A stretch of 64,000 nucleotides of DNA from Trichinella spiralis (GCA_000181795.3 CM012954.1:7791377-7855376); one strand, 5' to 3'; shown: positions 28,068 to 39,334, numbered from the stretch's first letter. Program-made: numbers and translations. The notes: generated from the letters alone by a model not told the origin.

Positions 28068-28574
28068 CCTTTTTCGTTGTTTATTTATAAAAAATTCCTT
28101 TCAGAAGTCATTGCGTTAGGCATAAAATTAGCCAGTCCACAAAAGCCTCCACCACCGCCAAAAGAAAGAGAACCCTGCACCTGGCAGGTAGACAATCACA
28201 TTATCGATCCAGACAACCCCATGGCTTATCTGAGATGTGAACCATCAATACCTTCTAAAATTGTGATGCCAATTCCACAAGGATTCGCTTCAATGGGAAT
28301 TCCATTGCCCATACCCGGACTTAATCCGGAAAGCCTTTTAGATGGTTTAATCACTGCAGACATGATTCAACCTCCATTACCAAATATGGAACTGTGCGGA
28401 GCTTTGAAATCCATCGCGTGTCCCAGTGGTTTATATTTCAACGTTGATGAAGGTGTCTGCGCATACTGTAAGTTCAGTTGTAGTGCATTTAACAGAATTG
28501 ACATTGAATAATATTATGCTTTTGCAGCTCCCGGAGGAGGACCAGGGGGACTTCTTTCAGGCATGCTTGGATAA
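27197..28574 (+). CDS. Secreted Pro/Gly-rich Cys protein (long product)
   Basis: Exons 27197-27248, 27641-27919, 28105-28467 and 28528-28574 join in frame to 246 residues, skipping the short-product exon. After the signal peptide comes a basic region (SERNMREIGQMIDRSLRM), a hydrophobic Ser/Gly/Pro repeat-like stretch, and a Pro-rich linker. A cysteine region follows (PCTWQ, YLRCEPS, LCGALKSIACPSGLYFN, GVCAY), then a short PGGGPGG tail. The CPSGLYFN-x-C pattern resembles chitin-binding-like extracellular modules and the protein at 23.7-25.8 kb. The acceptor before 27641 (TTGTTGAAG) is weak. The alternative is a start at 27610 with no signal peptide. Function unknown. Confidence 0.6.
28033..28068 (+). 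repeat. (CA)n(TA)n microsatellite
   Basis: A CA run changes to a TA run inside the intron between the second and third long-product exons of the secreted gene. Likely length-polymorphic. Confidence 0.9.
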
Positions 28575-28751
28575 ACAGCTACCACCCATACTATTTGTGA
28601 TTTATCGTACCGCATCGTAACTTGTTACATGCATAAATTAATTTTGCAATTAAAATAGATGTGAAATATGAAAATGCGAATCTCATTTTTCAGCTCTGTT
28701 TTAATATATGAGTATAAATCTGTGAACCTAAAAAGAAACCATACATTTCAT

Positions 28752-29713
28752 CTACACAGGCCACTTCCATTGGTTTTCACTGGCGTTAGCAGTAAGCGGT
28801 TCCCAAGGTCTATATTTCAACATTGTGCGAGCTAGGTTAAGTTCATATTCTGCCTGAAGTGCAAATAGGAAAAAATAACTAATTAAAAATTGGAGCAAAC
28901 AAAACACTATATGCATTACATTAAATGTAAAATGCACTGAAAAAAATCAGAATAAAAAATAATTAAACACGGAAAATTCCATTAATCAACAACAAGTTGT
29001 CTTTTACCATACCATTATCTCAGCTTTTGTTTGCAAAAATTAAAAACGGCATAACGCAGAATACAGGTATAAAATTCAAACAAAACTATCAATAAAAAGA
29101 ACAAAAATACTGCATGAATATTAAAGTTAACGTTCATCGCAAAACGTAGTTACGATTAATGAAACAGAATGTATGCAAACAATACAATTAAAAAACTCAA
29201 ACCAAAAAAATCTTACTAAATAACTAACAACTAATATAATGAAGTAAAATAAATTTTTTTACTTGATCATTACACAAACATCAGCAAACAAAAGTGGAAT
29301 GTTAAATAACATTTACCAATCCTTATAAAAACAGATATAAATAGCACTACAACGCTATCAGCATCAGTTAGCAATTTTCAAAATTTACATAAAATGTAAA
29401 TGCTTACCTGAAGAATAATTTCTTCAATTTGACCAAGTCCAATGCTTTTTTCAATTTTGCTTATGTCTGGTTCAGTTTCTATCAGGTTCAATCGACTCAT
29501 AATAACATTATTCGTGCTGTTTCGATATTCTGAATTTTCCGGCATATGTTGCAAAGCTTTCAAAATTCGGGCATAAATAATTTTAAGATGCTTTGTTGGA
29601 TCCTGTACGACCTGAAGACCAGTAAGCCCAGTTGTCTAAAACATGCTTTTTTCAAATAACTGCAAAACATTACTTAAACTCAATTTTACCAGCTTTGTAA
29701 TTCTCGAAGCCAT
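28752..29713 (-). CDS. NDUFA5: NADH dehydrogenase 1 alpha subcomplex subunit 5
   Basis: Three exons (29713-29690, 29635-29408, 28853-28752) give 117 residues, the family length (human 116). This accessory subunit (B13) of mitochondrial complex I sits on the peripheral arm. Diagnostic segments in order are TTGLTGLQV at the N-terminus, LKIIYARIL, IGLGQIEEIILQAE, YELNLARTM and the C-terminal PWEPL ... WKWPV, which match the vertebrate subunit closely. It is tail-to-tail with the secreted gene, 177 b apart. Confidence 0.95.
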
Positions 29714-31794
29714 ATTATACGAGAAATCTAATTTTCAAAAAAAAAGCTTTCAAAGTGTTCAATCTAAAAAAATGCCACTTTAAAAACTGTGATAAAATGG
29801 CAACGCTAACAGAATAAATATAAGCAATTCAGAAATACACATCCGCTCTGCATGCACAACAATAAATGAACCTATTCCCTCAGTTATCAAAGTGTTTTAT
29901 TATTCATAAAAAACAATATATCGTGCACTTAAGCTGAAAACAAAAGTGGCTATTAAAAAGCGCAAAGTGGTATTATAAATTACAACGTCAAAAGTCGCCG
30001 CATTTTCACATTTAATATTATGCAATACTTTTACGCAAATAGATGAAAACTTATTTCCCATCATATTTGAAAAATAATCGCTTGATAGAACAATTGATTT
30101 CAACAAATCGGCTAAAGTATGAAATTGCCAGAGCTACAGTATAAGTTTCTTCATCATCATCAATATTACTGTAATAGAAATGTATGACACATTTTAAATA
30201 ACTTATTAAGTGTATCTTATAAAAGAGTTAGTTTTGTTATTAAAAATTATAAATGACGATGAAATGCGCTGTTAATTTAAGCAGGATGATGAAAAGCATA
30301 TAGTCCAAAAATATTCAATAACTGAATTCTAAATAAATAATGGCTTAATATTTAAAAACTGAAAGTATTTTCAAAACAGAGGATAAGCAGAATAAAAATA
30401 AATGATCTAAATTACTAAAATCAGTTGAACAATAAGCAAACAAACTGAACTGAACAAACAAACAAACAAAACAGCAAATTGTTCGCTTGTTTTTTTAATT
30501 TTTTGGAAAATTTTCAATTCAAACATCTCGAATTAATTGAACAACGTTCAATTTGGAAAGCTGATGTGAAGCTTTATTGGAACGATGCTTGCTTCAATTG
30601 TTAAGGTCTTCGGAGCGATTGTTGTTGACGTGCTGAAGCGAACAAGCGTAACAAATGTCAAAATTGGCTAGACTGAAAAATGTCCTTATTTTTCAACCAC
30701 ATTTCACATATATCAGAGAGAAGTGTTTCACAGACATTTCAAAATTGCCTACTTTGTTCACGGCATAATTGATTACGATATCATCGAATTAAACCGAATT
30801 TCTTTGCGAGCAATTTTTCATCAAAACATAAATGAAACCACTTATCAAAAATAATAAAACACCAACTTGTTGACATTTCTATAACGACCACATACAAGAG
30901 TGGATGTTTCAAAAAATAAGATTCAAAATAAGTGCAAATTCAATATTATTGTTCATCATCGAATATTCATTCACCATTTTCAGTTTCATACTGTTAAATG
31001 TTTCACCATGAGGATAAATTCAGTAAAAAAAACCTGAATGAATCTTTGGCTAAGCCAGATGATAGTTGATTTTCGAATTTTTCCAATTTCAAATTGTAAT
31101 AAATTCGACATTCTTCATTTCCATCAAAAGAAGCCCAATACGGATAACAGAATAAAAAACTTTCCCATCTTTTGTTGGGAAGCTTCCGATTGCGCAACGT
31201 GAAATAAACAAAGACTATTTTGAATATCTTTTCAATGGAAATATTTTTCACCAAGCATTTTCACCGACCCCATACATTACACCTTGTAGCTATAGACGAA
31301 CTAGTTTGCTTCATTTTATTTAAATGTAATCTACAGTTCAGATCACTGTGAAATGGTAATCAATTTTAAAACAAAATTTGAAAACCAACATTCACCAATG
31401 AATTCAACAACTAATGATGCATTATTTAATGATATATTCTAATAAACATGCTACTCAGATAATGACACAAACAGATATCCATTTGAACATATACATGTGA
31501 TCATGTCATATACATTGATTATTGAAAAGCAAGCATGACAAGATACTGTAACATTTGGTAAATCAGTTTAATTTTTGTCATTGATACACCATAAAATGTT
31601 GAAATTAATATTTAAAAAACGTAAGATAAAATTTTAGTTTATATTCGTATCTATGTTATATAAATTGAAGATAAAAATTTCTTTAACAATGAAAAACTAG
31701 AATTTATTATGTTACTGTACGATAGGCGTTGTGGTTTTGTTTTCGTTTGTGCAAGTTGTGTGAAAAAGACAGTTTATCTAAATTCTGCTTCCAG
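29714..31794. other. Intergenic, NDUFA5 to gankyrin
   Basis: About 2 kb between divergent genes. Mostly AT-rich. A slightly GC-richer patch lies near 30560-30680. An orphan minus-strand frame at 31003-31254 has protein-like composition but no recognisable match and is not called as a gene. Confidence 0.5.
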
Positions 31795-32814
31795 ATGTCC
31801 GAAGGAACAATATTCTTAGATGCATTTGAAGGGAAATTTGAAAAAGTGAAAAATGAAGTTGACAAGTGTAAAGATGTGGTTAACGTGAAGGATGAGGTTT
31901 CAGTTTTGATCCTGCAGTTGCTAGTAGTTTTTGCATATTTCTTTTTTAAGAATGGTCGTACAATTTTCCATTGGGCAGCTTCAGGTGGTCATTTGAACTT
32001 GATCGAATTCTTGGCCCCTCTTGTCAATGATATCAATGACGGGGATGAGGTTCGGTATTTTTTTCTCTTTTGTTGTATAATTCTTCTTCTTTGCATCATT
32101 AACGGCATTTGTGTTTTACGTTTAATTTTTTTTAATTGAATAATTATAGCTTGGTTGGAGCGCACTTACTATAGCTTGTTCGGCGGGACGTTTAGATGTT
32201 GTTCAATATCTGTTGGACTGCAAGGCTGATCCGAACATTCGCAGTTGCTTGAATACAACTCCATTGCATTATGCAGCTTCTAAAGGTCACGCAAATGTGA
32301 GCTATTCAAGCTTTCTGCTACTTAGATGGAAAAAAATGTTTCCAGATTGTGAAACTGTTGCTCGAACACAACGCTGATGTAAACGCTCAGGACAAATGGG
32401 GAGGAACGCCATTGCATCGTGTGGCTTCAAAAGGAGGTCCAGTTATCATTCGACTGTTGCTCGAAGATAAGAACTGCCAAGTTAATTTACAAGATTCTGA
32501 AGGAAACACACCCTTGTAAGAGTAACTTTTCTAAAAATTATAATATATATGTGTATGTGTGTATGCGATTTCAATTTTCCTCTATTGTAATGAAGGCATT
32601 TGGCCTGTGAAGGAAATAACGAAAATGAAACAATTTGTCTGATAAATTCTGGTGCCCAGTTTAATAAGAAGAACAAAGTAATTGTTTTTTATAATTTGAA
32701 AAGTAATGATTTGATTGGAAATTGTGCTTTTTTCTTTAGGAAAACAAGACACCGTTCGATTTGGCAAGTCCTGAACTTAGCCGATTGTTAAGACGTGTGA
32801 ATAGCAATGGCTGA
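31795..32814 (+). CDS. PSMD10: Gankyrin, 26S proteasome assembly chaperone
   Basis: Six exons (31795-31896, 31951-32049, 32150-32296, 32346-32515, 32596-32677, 32740-32814) give 224 residues (human 226). Gankyrin is an all-ankyrin protein that escorts the Rpt3 ATPase during assembly of the proteasome base. Successive repeats are visible as GRTIFHWAASGGHLNLIEFL, GWSALTIACSAGRLDVVQYL, TTPLHYAASKGHANIVKLL, GTPLHRVASKGG and NTPLHLACEGNN, and the C-terminal TPFDLA matches gankyrin's last repeat. The start codon directly follows a CAG acceptor, so the mRNA may be trans-spliced or have a spliced 5' UTR. Confidence 0.92.
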
Positions 32815-32870
32815 ATTTATATTTTTCGTTGTGATGGATTGTTGAACGCACGGCCTATTATTACAAGCAA

Positions 32871-32922
32871 ATATTATTATTATCATTATTATTCTTCTTA
32901 TTATTATTACACTATTATTAAT
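32871..32922 (+). repeat. ATT-rich trinucleotide tract
   Basis: Imperfect TTA/ATT repeats with interruptions, in the 3' flank of the gankyrin gene. Confidence 0.8.
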
Positions 32923-33198
32923 GGAAACAGTATACTTTCATCGCATGCTTTTTTGTAATTGTTTTGCATAAAAGTATTAGTTGAAATGTTTGAAATTTAC
33001 ATTATTTTCAGACATTCAAAATTATGCATTTACTGTACTTCATGCAATAAATATTAGTAAAAGAGAAATGAAAAAATTTATTCATCGAAAACGAAATTTA
33101 CAATTTAATCGACCATTTTCTATAAAAAACCGCGATCTCAATTTACCAATCAAGAATCAATAGAAATTATTTCTTTCCAAAAAAAAACCATCATTACT

Positions 33199-33678
33199 TC
33201 AATCAGCTTCTAATAGGTCGTCATCGTTTGCTGGTCTGTAGTTACCGTTTACGGTGAGTTTTCCATCAGGCGAAGGTTTACCGGTCGCAGTGACAACAAT
33301 AAATTTTGACGTGCTTTGTGTAGTTGCTGGTCGGCAATCTTTGGGATTACGTCTCATCTTAAAATTAAAATTTAACATTTTTTTTTGAAAAAAAAGAAAT
33401 TCAAGTAAGCTTACCCATTCCAGTTGTGTACAATTGGAATTTGTAGCTAAAAACCGTACAGTTATTGCATTACCATTCTCCAAGTTTTTCGACGCATCAG
33501 TTAAGTGAAAAAACACTCTTGCTGGAATTTCAGTAGAATTCATTATATTTATGAGAAACAAGGCCTCATGGATAATGGATTCTGTTTCTGGATAACGTGG
33601 TATTATTTTTACACCATTAATGAATAAAGGGTACAATGCGAACAAAAGTGTTGTAGAAAACAGCATTGACAAGTGCAT
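33199..33678 (-). CDS. Secreted cystatin-like protein (tentative)
   Basis: Two exons (33678-33415, 33357-33199) give 140 residues. The start used is the Met opening a strong signal peptide (MHLSMLFSTTLLFALYPLF); an in-frame Met seven codons upstream also exists. The mature part has one helix-like segment (ESIIHEALFLINIMNS), then strand-like segments (ARVFFHLTDA, AITVRFLATN), and two cysteines flanking TQLEW and a basic stretch (Cys at SNCTQ and KDCRP), then SKFIVVTA. This order resembles the cystatin fold with its C-terminal disulfide. The usual QxVxG loop is not clearly present, so protease inhibition cannot be asserted. The C-terminus is acidic (DDDLLEAD). Confidence 0.55.
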   Translation of the reverse strand: MHLSMLFSTTLLFALYPLFINGVKIIPRYPETESIIHEALFLINIMNSTEIPARVFFHLTDASKNLENGNAITVRFLATNSNCTQLEWVSLLEFLFFQKKMLNFNFKMRRNPKDCRPATTQSTSKFIVVTATGKPSPDGKLTVNGNYRPANDDDLLEAD

Positions 33679-33699
33679 ACTGATGGAGTCAGTAGTCAC

Positions 33700-34888
33700 T
33701 GTAATGAGTTATTAAGCCTCGGTTCATGTTAAATACCTTAACAAATTATTTAATTTCGTAAAAATATTTAATTTAGTTCAACTACCAATGTTAGTGTTCA
33801 AATAGTGAAACCTTACCAGCTGCTTGAATTCAAATACACTGATGATAAATGTAGATCTATTTGATTATTAGTCTTTAAAAATTTGCTTCGAATTAAAATT
33901 TATAATAATATTTGTAATTCATTACAAATTTTGCGTAATTCGTAACTTGTTATAAATGTTTCACGCACGACCAACAAGTCTCCTCCACTTAAAAAATGTC
34001 TCACCATATTTTGTTTAAAAATCAAAATAAAATAACTTGGTGTATTTATTATAGTATTGTTTAAATTGACATCTACAATATTATTCAACAATAAAATATT
34101 AATCTTGAAATTCTCAAACTGACAGTTTTATATTACGAATGTTATTTACAGTAAACTTGCAATTTCAATTTCAATACAGAAAGTTTAAAATCTCCACAAA
34201 AGCATTTAAAGCGTTGCTCCGTACAAGTCTTATGAATGTTATACTTTCAAGCATTCACGAGGGTATAATATTTTAAATTAAACAAATTAATTTTATAAAC
34301 GTCATCCTTCTTTACAGTAAACGGCAAGTAAATAAATGCATGCGATAAACGTACAGTATATAAACGTTGCAATGGTGACGTTGCAATTTAGCAATGTATG
34401 ATCAGTGTCAGTAATTAAATTTGTTCTAAGTTACGAGTGAAACATGTATATTTTTAGAATTGTTCATTAAAATTTCAAAACAATAATAATAATAACTGCA
34501 AAAATGATGAAAAGAAAAGCTCGAAATGTGAATTTATTGAAAGTATAAATTGCATGCAAATGATTATGATAAGTTTATTAATAAAAAAACATTTTTAAAC
34601 AACGGCATTTTAAAGTTTGGCACCCTAAAGCGACTTTAAATTAAACGATTGCCCGTTCGATTGAACCAAACAACTCCATTACCTTTTATTTTTCTATACG
34701 GGCATTGTGCACGATTTTCCTATTGTTGTTGCGCAACACTTTTTCACGCCTCTGCAATTTGCATCGCTGTTGCACATGATCAAGTTGCCAACAATTTCGG
34801 ACGATTTCAAAATTGGACACGAGCCTCTCTTCTTCACCTCTAAAATCAACCGATGGATAATGATAATCAATTGCCAAATTATATACGA
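33700..34888. other. Intergenic between two small secreted-protein genes
   Basis: AT-rich; no gene supported. Plus-strand frames at 34649-35135 lie antisense to the WAP-like exon and look like shadows of it. Confidence 0.5.
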
Positions 34889-35289
34889 TTAACCTTTTCT
34901 CGACTTTATGCAAATTTTGCAAGCATCCTTGGTCGGGCAGCACTTTTCACCTGGGGGACAGTCTGCGTCAGTTTTACAAATTTTTTGCTTTTCATTTCGT
35001 ATATATTTTTCGATATTTTTCAAATTCGGACACCAATCAAAGTTTGTATTAATCGATAGCCTTTTTTTGATAAAAAATTTTGATACCGTATCTCGCTGTT
35101 CTAAATGGATGAAATATCCAGTTCTTTTGTTTTAATTTTAATATGCAACTAAATAATAATAGTAATAATAAATGAAAAAAATAAATAACTGAATAGAATT
35201 TGAATAATAATGAAATCTTTCAAGTGGATACTGTACTTACGACTAGCTGCAAATGATATCAGTACAAGAAGGAGAAAAATTATTTTCAT
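34889..35289 (-). CDS. Secreted WAP-like cysteine-rich protein
   Basis: Two exons (35289-35241, 35100-34889) give 86 residues. Exon 1 is a signal peptide (MKIIFLLLVLISFAAS) ending in phase 1. The C-terminal half carries the whey acidic protein four-disulfide pattern: FDWCPN, ICKTDADCPPGEKCC, DACK, ICI. WAP domains are often serine protease inhibitors or antimicrobials. Only seven of the usual eight cysteines are present: the second of the canonical set is missing, leaving an odd cysteine. The acceptor at 35101 was selected because it alone connects exon 1 in frame to the cysteine core. Basic residues dominate both ends (KKR, SRKG). Confidence 0.75.
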
Positions 35290-35916
35290 CTCGTTCGTTT
35301 TGTTTAATGTCAAATGGACAGGCAGACAGGCAGCTGAAGAGTAGTAACACAAGTATTTTGTGGTTTCAATAAATTAAAAAAAGAACTGAATTTTAACAAT
35401 CTTTTCAATGCAGTTCATTCATTGCACAATAAAGAAAAGTAAAATTAAATAAAATCAACATCAATAATAAGTAGTTGGTTTTAAATAAATGTTGAATAAA
35501 AACGATAAATAATAATGAAATAATAAAAAAAAAACATAATACACTGCTCAAATGGTGTTTATTCTCTCTTTCGGACGACAGTTCAACACGAACGCTAGCA
35601 GGCAACATTTATTGATCGATCAATTAAACAAACAATACAGTACTTGTTATTATGCAAATTTGGCGTAGCTTTATCGCATTTTTTAACGATCCCTTTCAGC
35701 AAGCAGTGCAATTCGAATTGGCAACAAATTCCACGCTGTTGTTGTCGTTGTTGGAATGATCAAAATAAAGCAAATAAGAAAAAAAATAAACATATAAAAA
35801 TGTCCAACGCCTAAATACTCTTGTCCCTGTTTATCAATATTTCAAGTGAATGGAAATTCCGTCGACTGGATTGTATTGTTCCATTCCAATATGCAAATTA
35901 AATGATCGAGACCATT
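35290..35916. other. Intergenic, NPRL2 3' flank to WAP-like gene start
   Basis: AT-rich, no supportable coding region. It holds the 3' UTR of NPRL2 and the promoter side of the WAP-like gene. Confidence 0.5.
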
Positions 35917-37122
35917 TCATTTCCATATCATGATTACATGCGGCGACTCTTCGAATACTTTTTCCACTCTCAAACAGTGAACGTTGGCGTTGACCGACAA
36001 TTCTTCGATGGATTTTCCACCGTCAAGTTGTTGACAATCGATCCGTGATACACTTCCATCGAATTTTGGATTGCAATTGGCCAAAAGGATCGGATAAGCG
36101 GTAATTTGCCTAATCAGACCTTTCAACAGGGCATATTGGATCAATTTCCCTTCGTGAACATGGTAATTTTTGGGCGTATAGGTATAACTCCACTCGTGCA
36201 TCGTCAGCGACGGTTTCAACAAGCTGAGCAGACGGAACACGTCGGAAAACTTGGGCATTTCTGAGCCTCTCAATTTTACCGTGTGGCACAAATCCTGCTG
36301 CAGCGCTTTGTCCCGGTAAAGGGTGCCAATTTGGGGTGTGACCATGTAGCACCTCTTGTATTGGAGAGTCGGCACGAACGAAACGACGCCAGCCACGGCC
36401 GCGTCGGTCAGACACTGTTTGGTGATTTCAATGTCCACTTTGGCGGCGCTGCTCAGTTTGGCTACCGAATCGAAACCGTTGATCAGTGGAAGCAGACGTC
36501 GCAGAACTTGATCCGAACAATTCGCCAACAGCTTGTCCACTTTGGTGCAGACCACAGGCGCCATCGAAGCGCTGACCACCGGCACCGACGGTCGGTGGTC
36601 GAGCAAAGCCAGGTGGACTTGGTAATGGTCGCCCAGAATTATCGACGAACATCCGGTCTCGTTCAGCTCGTTGAAAAGCTTCGTTAGCATGGCGCTCAAG
36701 GCTGGCAAACTTTGGTTGGATAAAAATTGCCTCTGTCGTTCCAACATTTCCAAACTTTTGGCCAATTTTTCCACCAACGGCTCGTAGACATAATCTCGAT
36801 CGTTGGTCTTAGTATTCGCGACAACAAAGCAAACGTTGAATATGTAAGCATTACGGTCGTACTGGTTGCCTGGGATCGCTTTGGGATAGCCGATGATTTT
36901 CACGTCGGCCAAATCCACTTTCACCAATTGATCGACCAATTTCGACTTTGTAATAATAAACGATGATACTGTATCGAATACATCACGCTCGATGAACTGC
37001 TTATCCGGTGGCACTTGACACAAAATACGCGGACCAAGGTGGGAATCAAATTTTGCATAAAATATACCCAATAATGGAGGCACGTCACAATTTGGTGACG
37101 AAGGGGCCAAACTGGCCAGCAT
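35917..37122 (-). CDS. NPRL2: GATOR1 complex subunit NPRL2
   Basis: A single exon of 401 residues spans the family length (human 380). NPRL2 with NPRL3 and DEPDC5 forms GATOR1, the GTPase-activating complex for RagA/B that shuts off mTORC1 when amino acids are scarce, at the lysosome. The N-terminal longin domain opens with LLGIFYAKFDSHLGPRILCQ. YPKAIPGNQYDRNAYIFNVCFV and YEPLVEKLAKSLEMLE follow and are highly conserved, then winged-helix segments (LLPLINGFDSVAKLS, IEITKQCLTDAAVAGVV). The gene lacks introns and its sampled GC content is above 55%. Its ATG begins 7 b after the stop of PIGF on the same strand, in a different frame. It therefore lacks a promoter or splice acceptor of its own between the two coding regions; see findings. 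Confidence 0.95.
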   Translation of the reverse strand: MLASLAPSSPNCDVPPLLGIFYAKFDSHLGPRILCQVPPDKQFIERDVFDTVSSFIITKSKLVDQLVKVDLADVKIIGYPKAIPGNQYDRNAYIFNVCFVVANTKTNDRDYVYEPLVEKLAKSLEMLERQRQFLSNQSLPALSAMLTKLFNELNETGCSSIILGDHYQVHLALLDHRPSVPVVSASMAPVVCTKVDKLLANCSDQVLRRLLPLINGFDSVAKLSSAAKVDIEITKQCLTDAAVAGVVSFVPTLQYKRCYMVTPQIGTLYRDKALQQDLCHTVKLRGSEMPKFSDVFRLLSLLKPSLTMHEWSYTYTPKNYHVHEGKLIQYALLKGLIRQITAYPILLANCNPKFDGSVSRIDCQQLDGGKSIEELSVNANVHCLRVEKVFEESPHVIMIWK

Positions 37123-37129
37123 CGCTCTT

Positions 37130-38560
37130 CTACTTTTCGGCTAATTGTCGAATCGGCTGCAATTGCCGACGTCGAGCTTTTTTTCTCCACTGGATCACGT
37201 GCACACAAGCGCAAATGTTCCCTATGCCAAAACCGATCAAAGCCCCAACAACGCACGTAATTGGCCACCGCTGAAACAACACGCTAATTTTTACCTTTCA
37301 AACAAAATCTTGCCCATTATATGAAAGAAAAAACAATATTTAATCAAATCAACGAACAGTTCTACCCATACATGCGCATATGTAATCTGTTTGCAAAATT
37401 AATATCACTTCTCATACTCAACTAATATTTTCTTCACTCAATGAACTGAAAATAATTTGAAAATTGTGACAACCAAACTATTTTCAACAATGCAACATTA
37501 ATTATCTTTCCAAATATACACATTCAAAGTACAAATGAATACAGCTAAACATACTGCAATATCAACAATAAATATCAACTTTTAAAATTATCAATACAAA
37601 AAATAACTACACAACAGGCCGAAACTTGCACATATTCACTTACCAAAAAGAACTAATGTAAAAAACAATTTTTCTAACGTCTGTTTTTTTAACAACTATC
37701 TGCTGAAAAATACAAACTACGAAAAGGAAAAAACCCCACTGACCGCAATGCGGACGCCAACGCTATCATGCGGCTGTTATATTACTTGACCTGGTCAAAG
37801 AGTAAAGGTCAGTTGTATGGAAAAAAAACAATATATTTTCCGGCAACTCATCTAAATTTTGTAGAGATTGGGATGACAGAGAAATTTTTTTAAAAAATAT
37901 CAATAACCAACTTTCTTATACATGAGCACTTTTTAGATCTCAATTTCAAGAAAAATTATTTTTTTAACTTCTCAATTTGAATGATCAACTATTTATCCTG
38001 AAAATCAAATACGGCATTTTGTACTGAAAAATTAAATTCATTGTGTCAACCATGCTGTATTATTATTAAAAAAATTATCTATTTTCTTACTTGCCATGGT
38101 CGATCCCAATCAAGTGGAACTGGAATGGCGCCTAAATAGGCTCCAAGATAAGTTCCGTGCGTGATGTAGTGGACAAAGAAATCGGTCTTGCGAATTAACC
38201 TTAATTTATTAGGGAATATGTATTATATGACGAATTAAATTCAAAAATTTTCATACTTTTTTTCAAAAACCACACCAAGCAATTGATCCCAATTTTGGAT
38301 AAATAATAACGCCGGAACCGCAGTACAAACAGTGATTATTGCCGCTAGCAGGTAGTTTTCTTTAATAGTTCTAAGCGAAAAAAAACGTTTTTTATTCAGT
38401 TGCGTCAAATGTCGCACGTTTTCATTAAAACTTACGAAGTAGAAGCTCCACAAAGAACAACAAGTACATAATTCACCATAGAAACGACCAGTAGTTCAGA
38501 GAAAAATTGCACAACCATTTTTATGGAAAACCTTAAAATGCACCGCTTCGCTTTGAAGTT
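37130..38560 (-). CDS. PIGF: GPI ethanolamine-phosphate transferase subunit PIG-F (5' incomplete)
   Basis: Four 3' exons are resolved (38560-38436, 38370-38257, 38199-38101, 37270-37130), about 160 residues. PIG-F is the multi-pass ER protein that stabilises PIG-O and PIG-G, which add ethanolamine phosphate to GPI anchors. The C-terminal signature is clear: YITHGTYLGAYLGAIPVPLD followed by WDRPWQRWPITCVVGALIG. Upstream, VLVVLCGAS matches the human segment before the middle membrane helices. At least three hydrophobic segments are visible. The N-terminal exons, expected within 38561-39300, could not be placed; a GTAAGG donor near 38763 is a candidate. The tail is basic (QWRKKARRRQLQ). The stop is 7 b from the NPRL2 ATG. 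Confidence 0.85.
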
Positions 38561-39334
38561 CTGAAATATAAAAAAGATCATCTTCCATTTACACTTTATT
38601 CACAAACATCTACTCTCACATTAACAATAAGTGAAAGATAACAAAAACGATAAAGCAGCAACTTATCAAACTTCCTCGACTAACAAAACTGCGCAATGAA
38701 AACGACACTGAAACCAATTTAATAATTTACTACAAATAAAATTTAGATGAAAAATAAAACACCTTACGTAATAATGCGTAATTGTATGCTCCCTTATACT
38801 GTACTGTAATTTCTAATAATTTTCAAGGTTTTCTAACTTCGAATCAACTTTTTTATCACTTTTCATAAACTTCTCACATCATGAACACTGAATTAGTAAA
38901 AACACTTATAATAAAATTCATAAAAATCATTTCATTTGGCCATGCCAGCAACTTCATATACAATAGCAGCGGACTGATTACTCATCAAATTGCAGTTAAA
39001 TACATAAATTAAAATTATAAGTATGAATTTTGTTCATAAAATTAAATAACTATTTAGAAAGTCTGTCCAAACTAGAACGCATAATATGTTATTGATGATA
39101 AATATCGTATTCATATGTACCTGAAAATCAATATTACAGTATTTCCGTCGATTCCATGTGTCAATGGTGTTGTAAATTTTGTTGTTTATATATTTGAACG
39201 TAAAGTTTATAGTCGTTTAAATTTATATTTTTGTTAATTTTTCCATTCTACATAATTAATATATTTTTAAATGTAGAATTATCCTATTATTGACAGCAAC
39301 GTTCGCTATTTCGCTTCAGATATAATTGGTGACA
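38561..39334. other. PIGF 5' exon(s) and shared promoter with eL13
   Basis: AT-rich stretch between the resolved PIGF exons and the divergent ribosomal protein gene. It must contain the missing N-terminal PIGF exons and both promoters. No exon could be chosen with confidence. Confidence 0.4.

Noticed and set aside
34649-35135. Plus-strand frames with several Met starts
   Set aside because: They lie antisense to the WAP-like gene, whose splice sites, signal peptide and cysteine pattern are convincing.
36283-36966. Plus-strand and alternative minus-strand frames inside NPRL2
   Set aside because: Shadows of a GC-rich, strongly conserved coding exon; no independent similarity.
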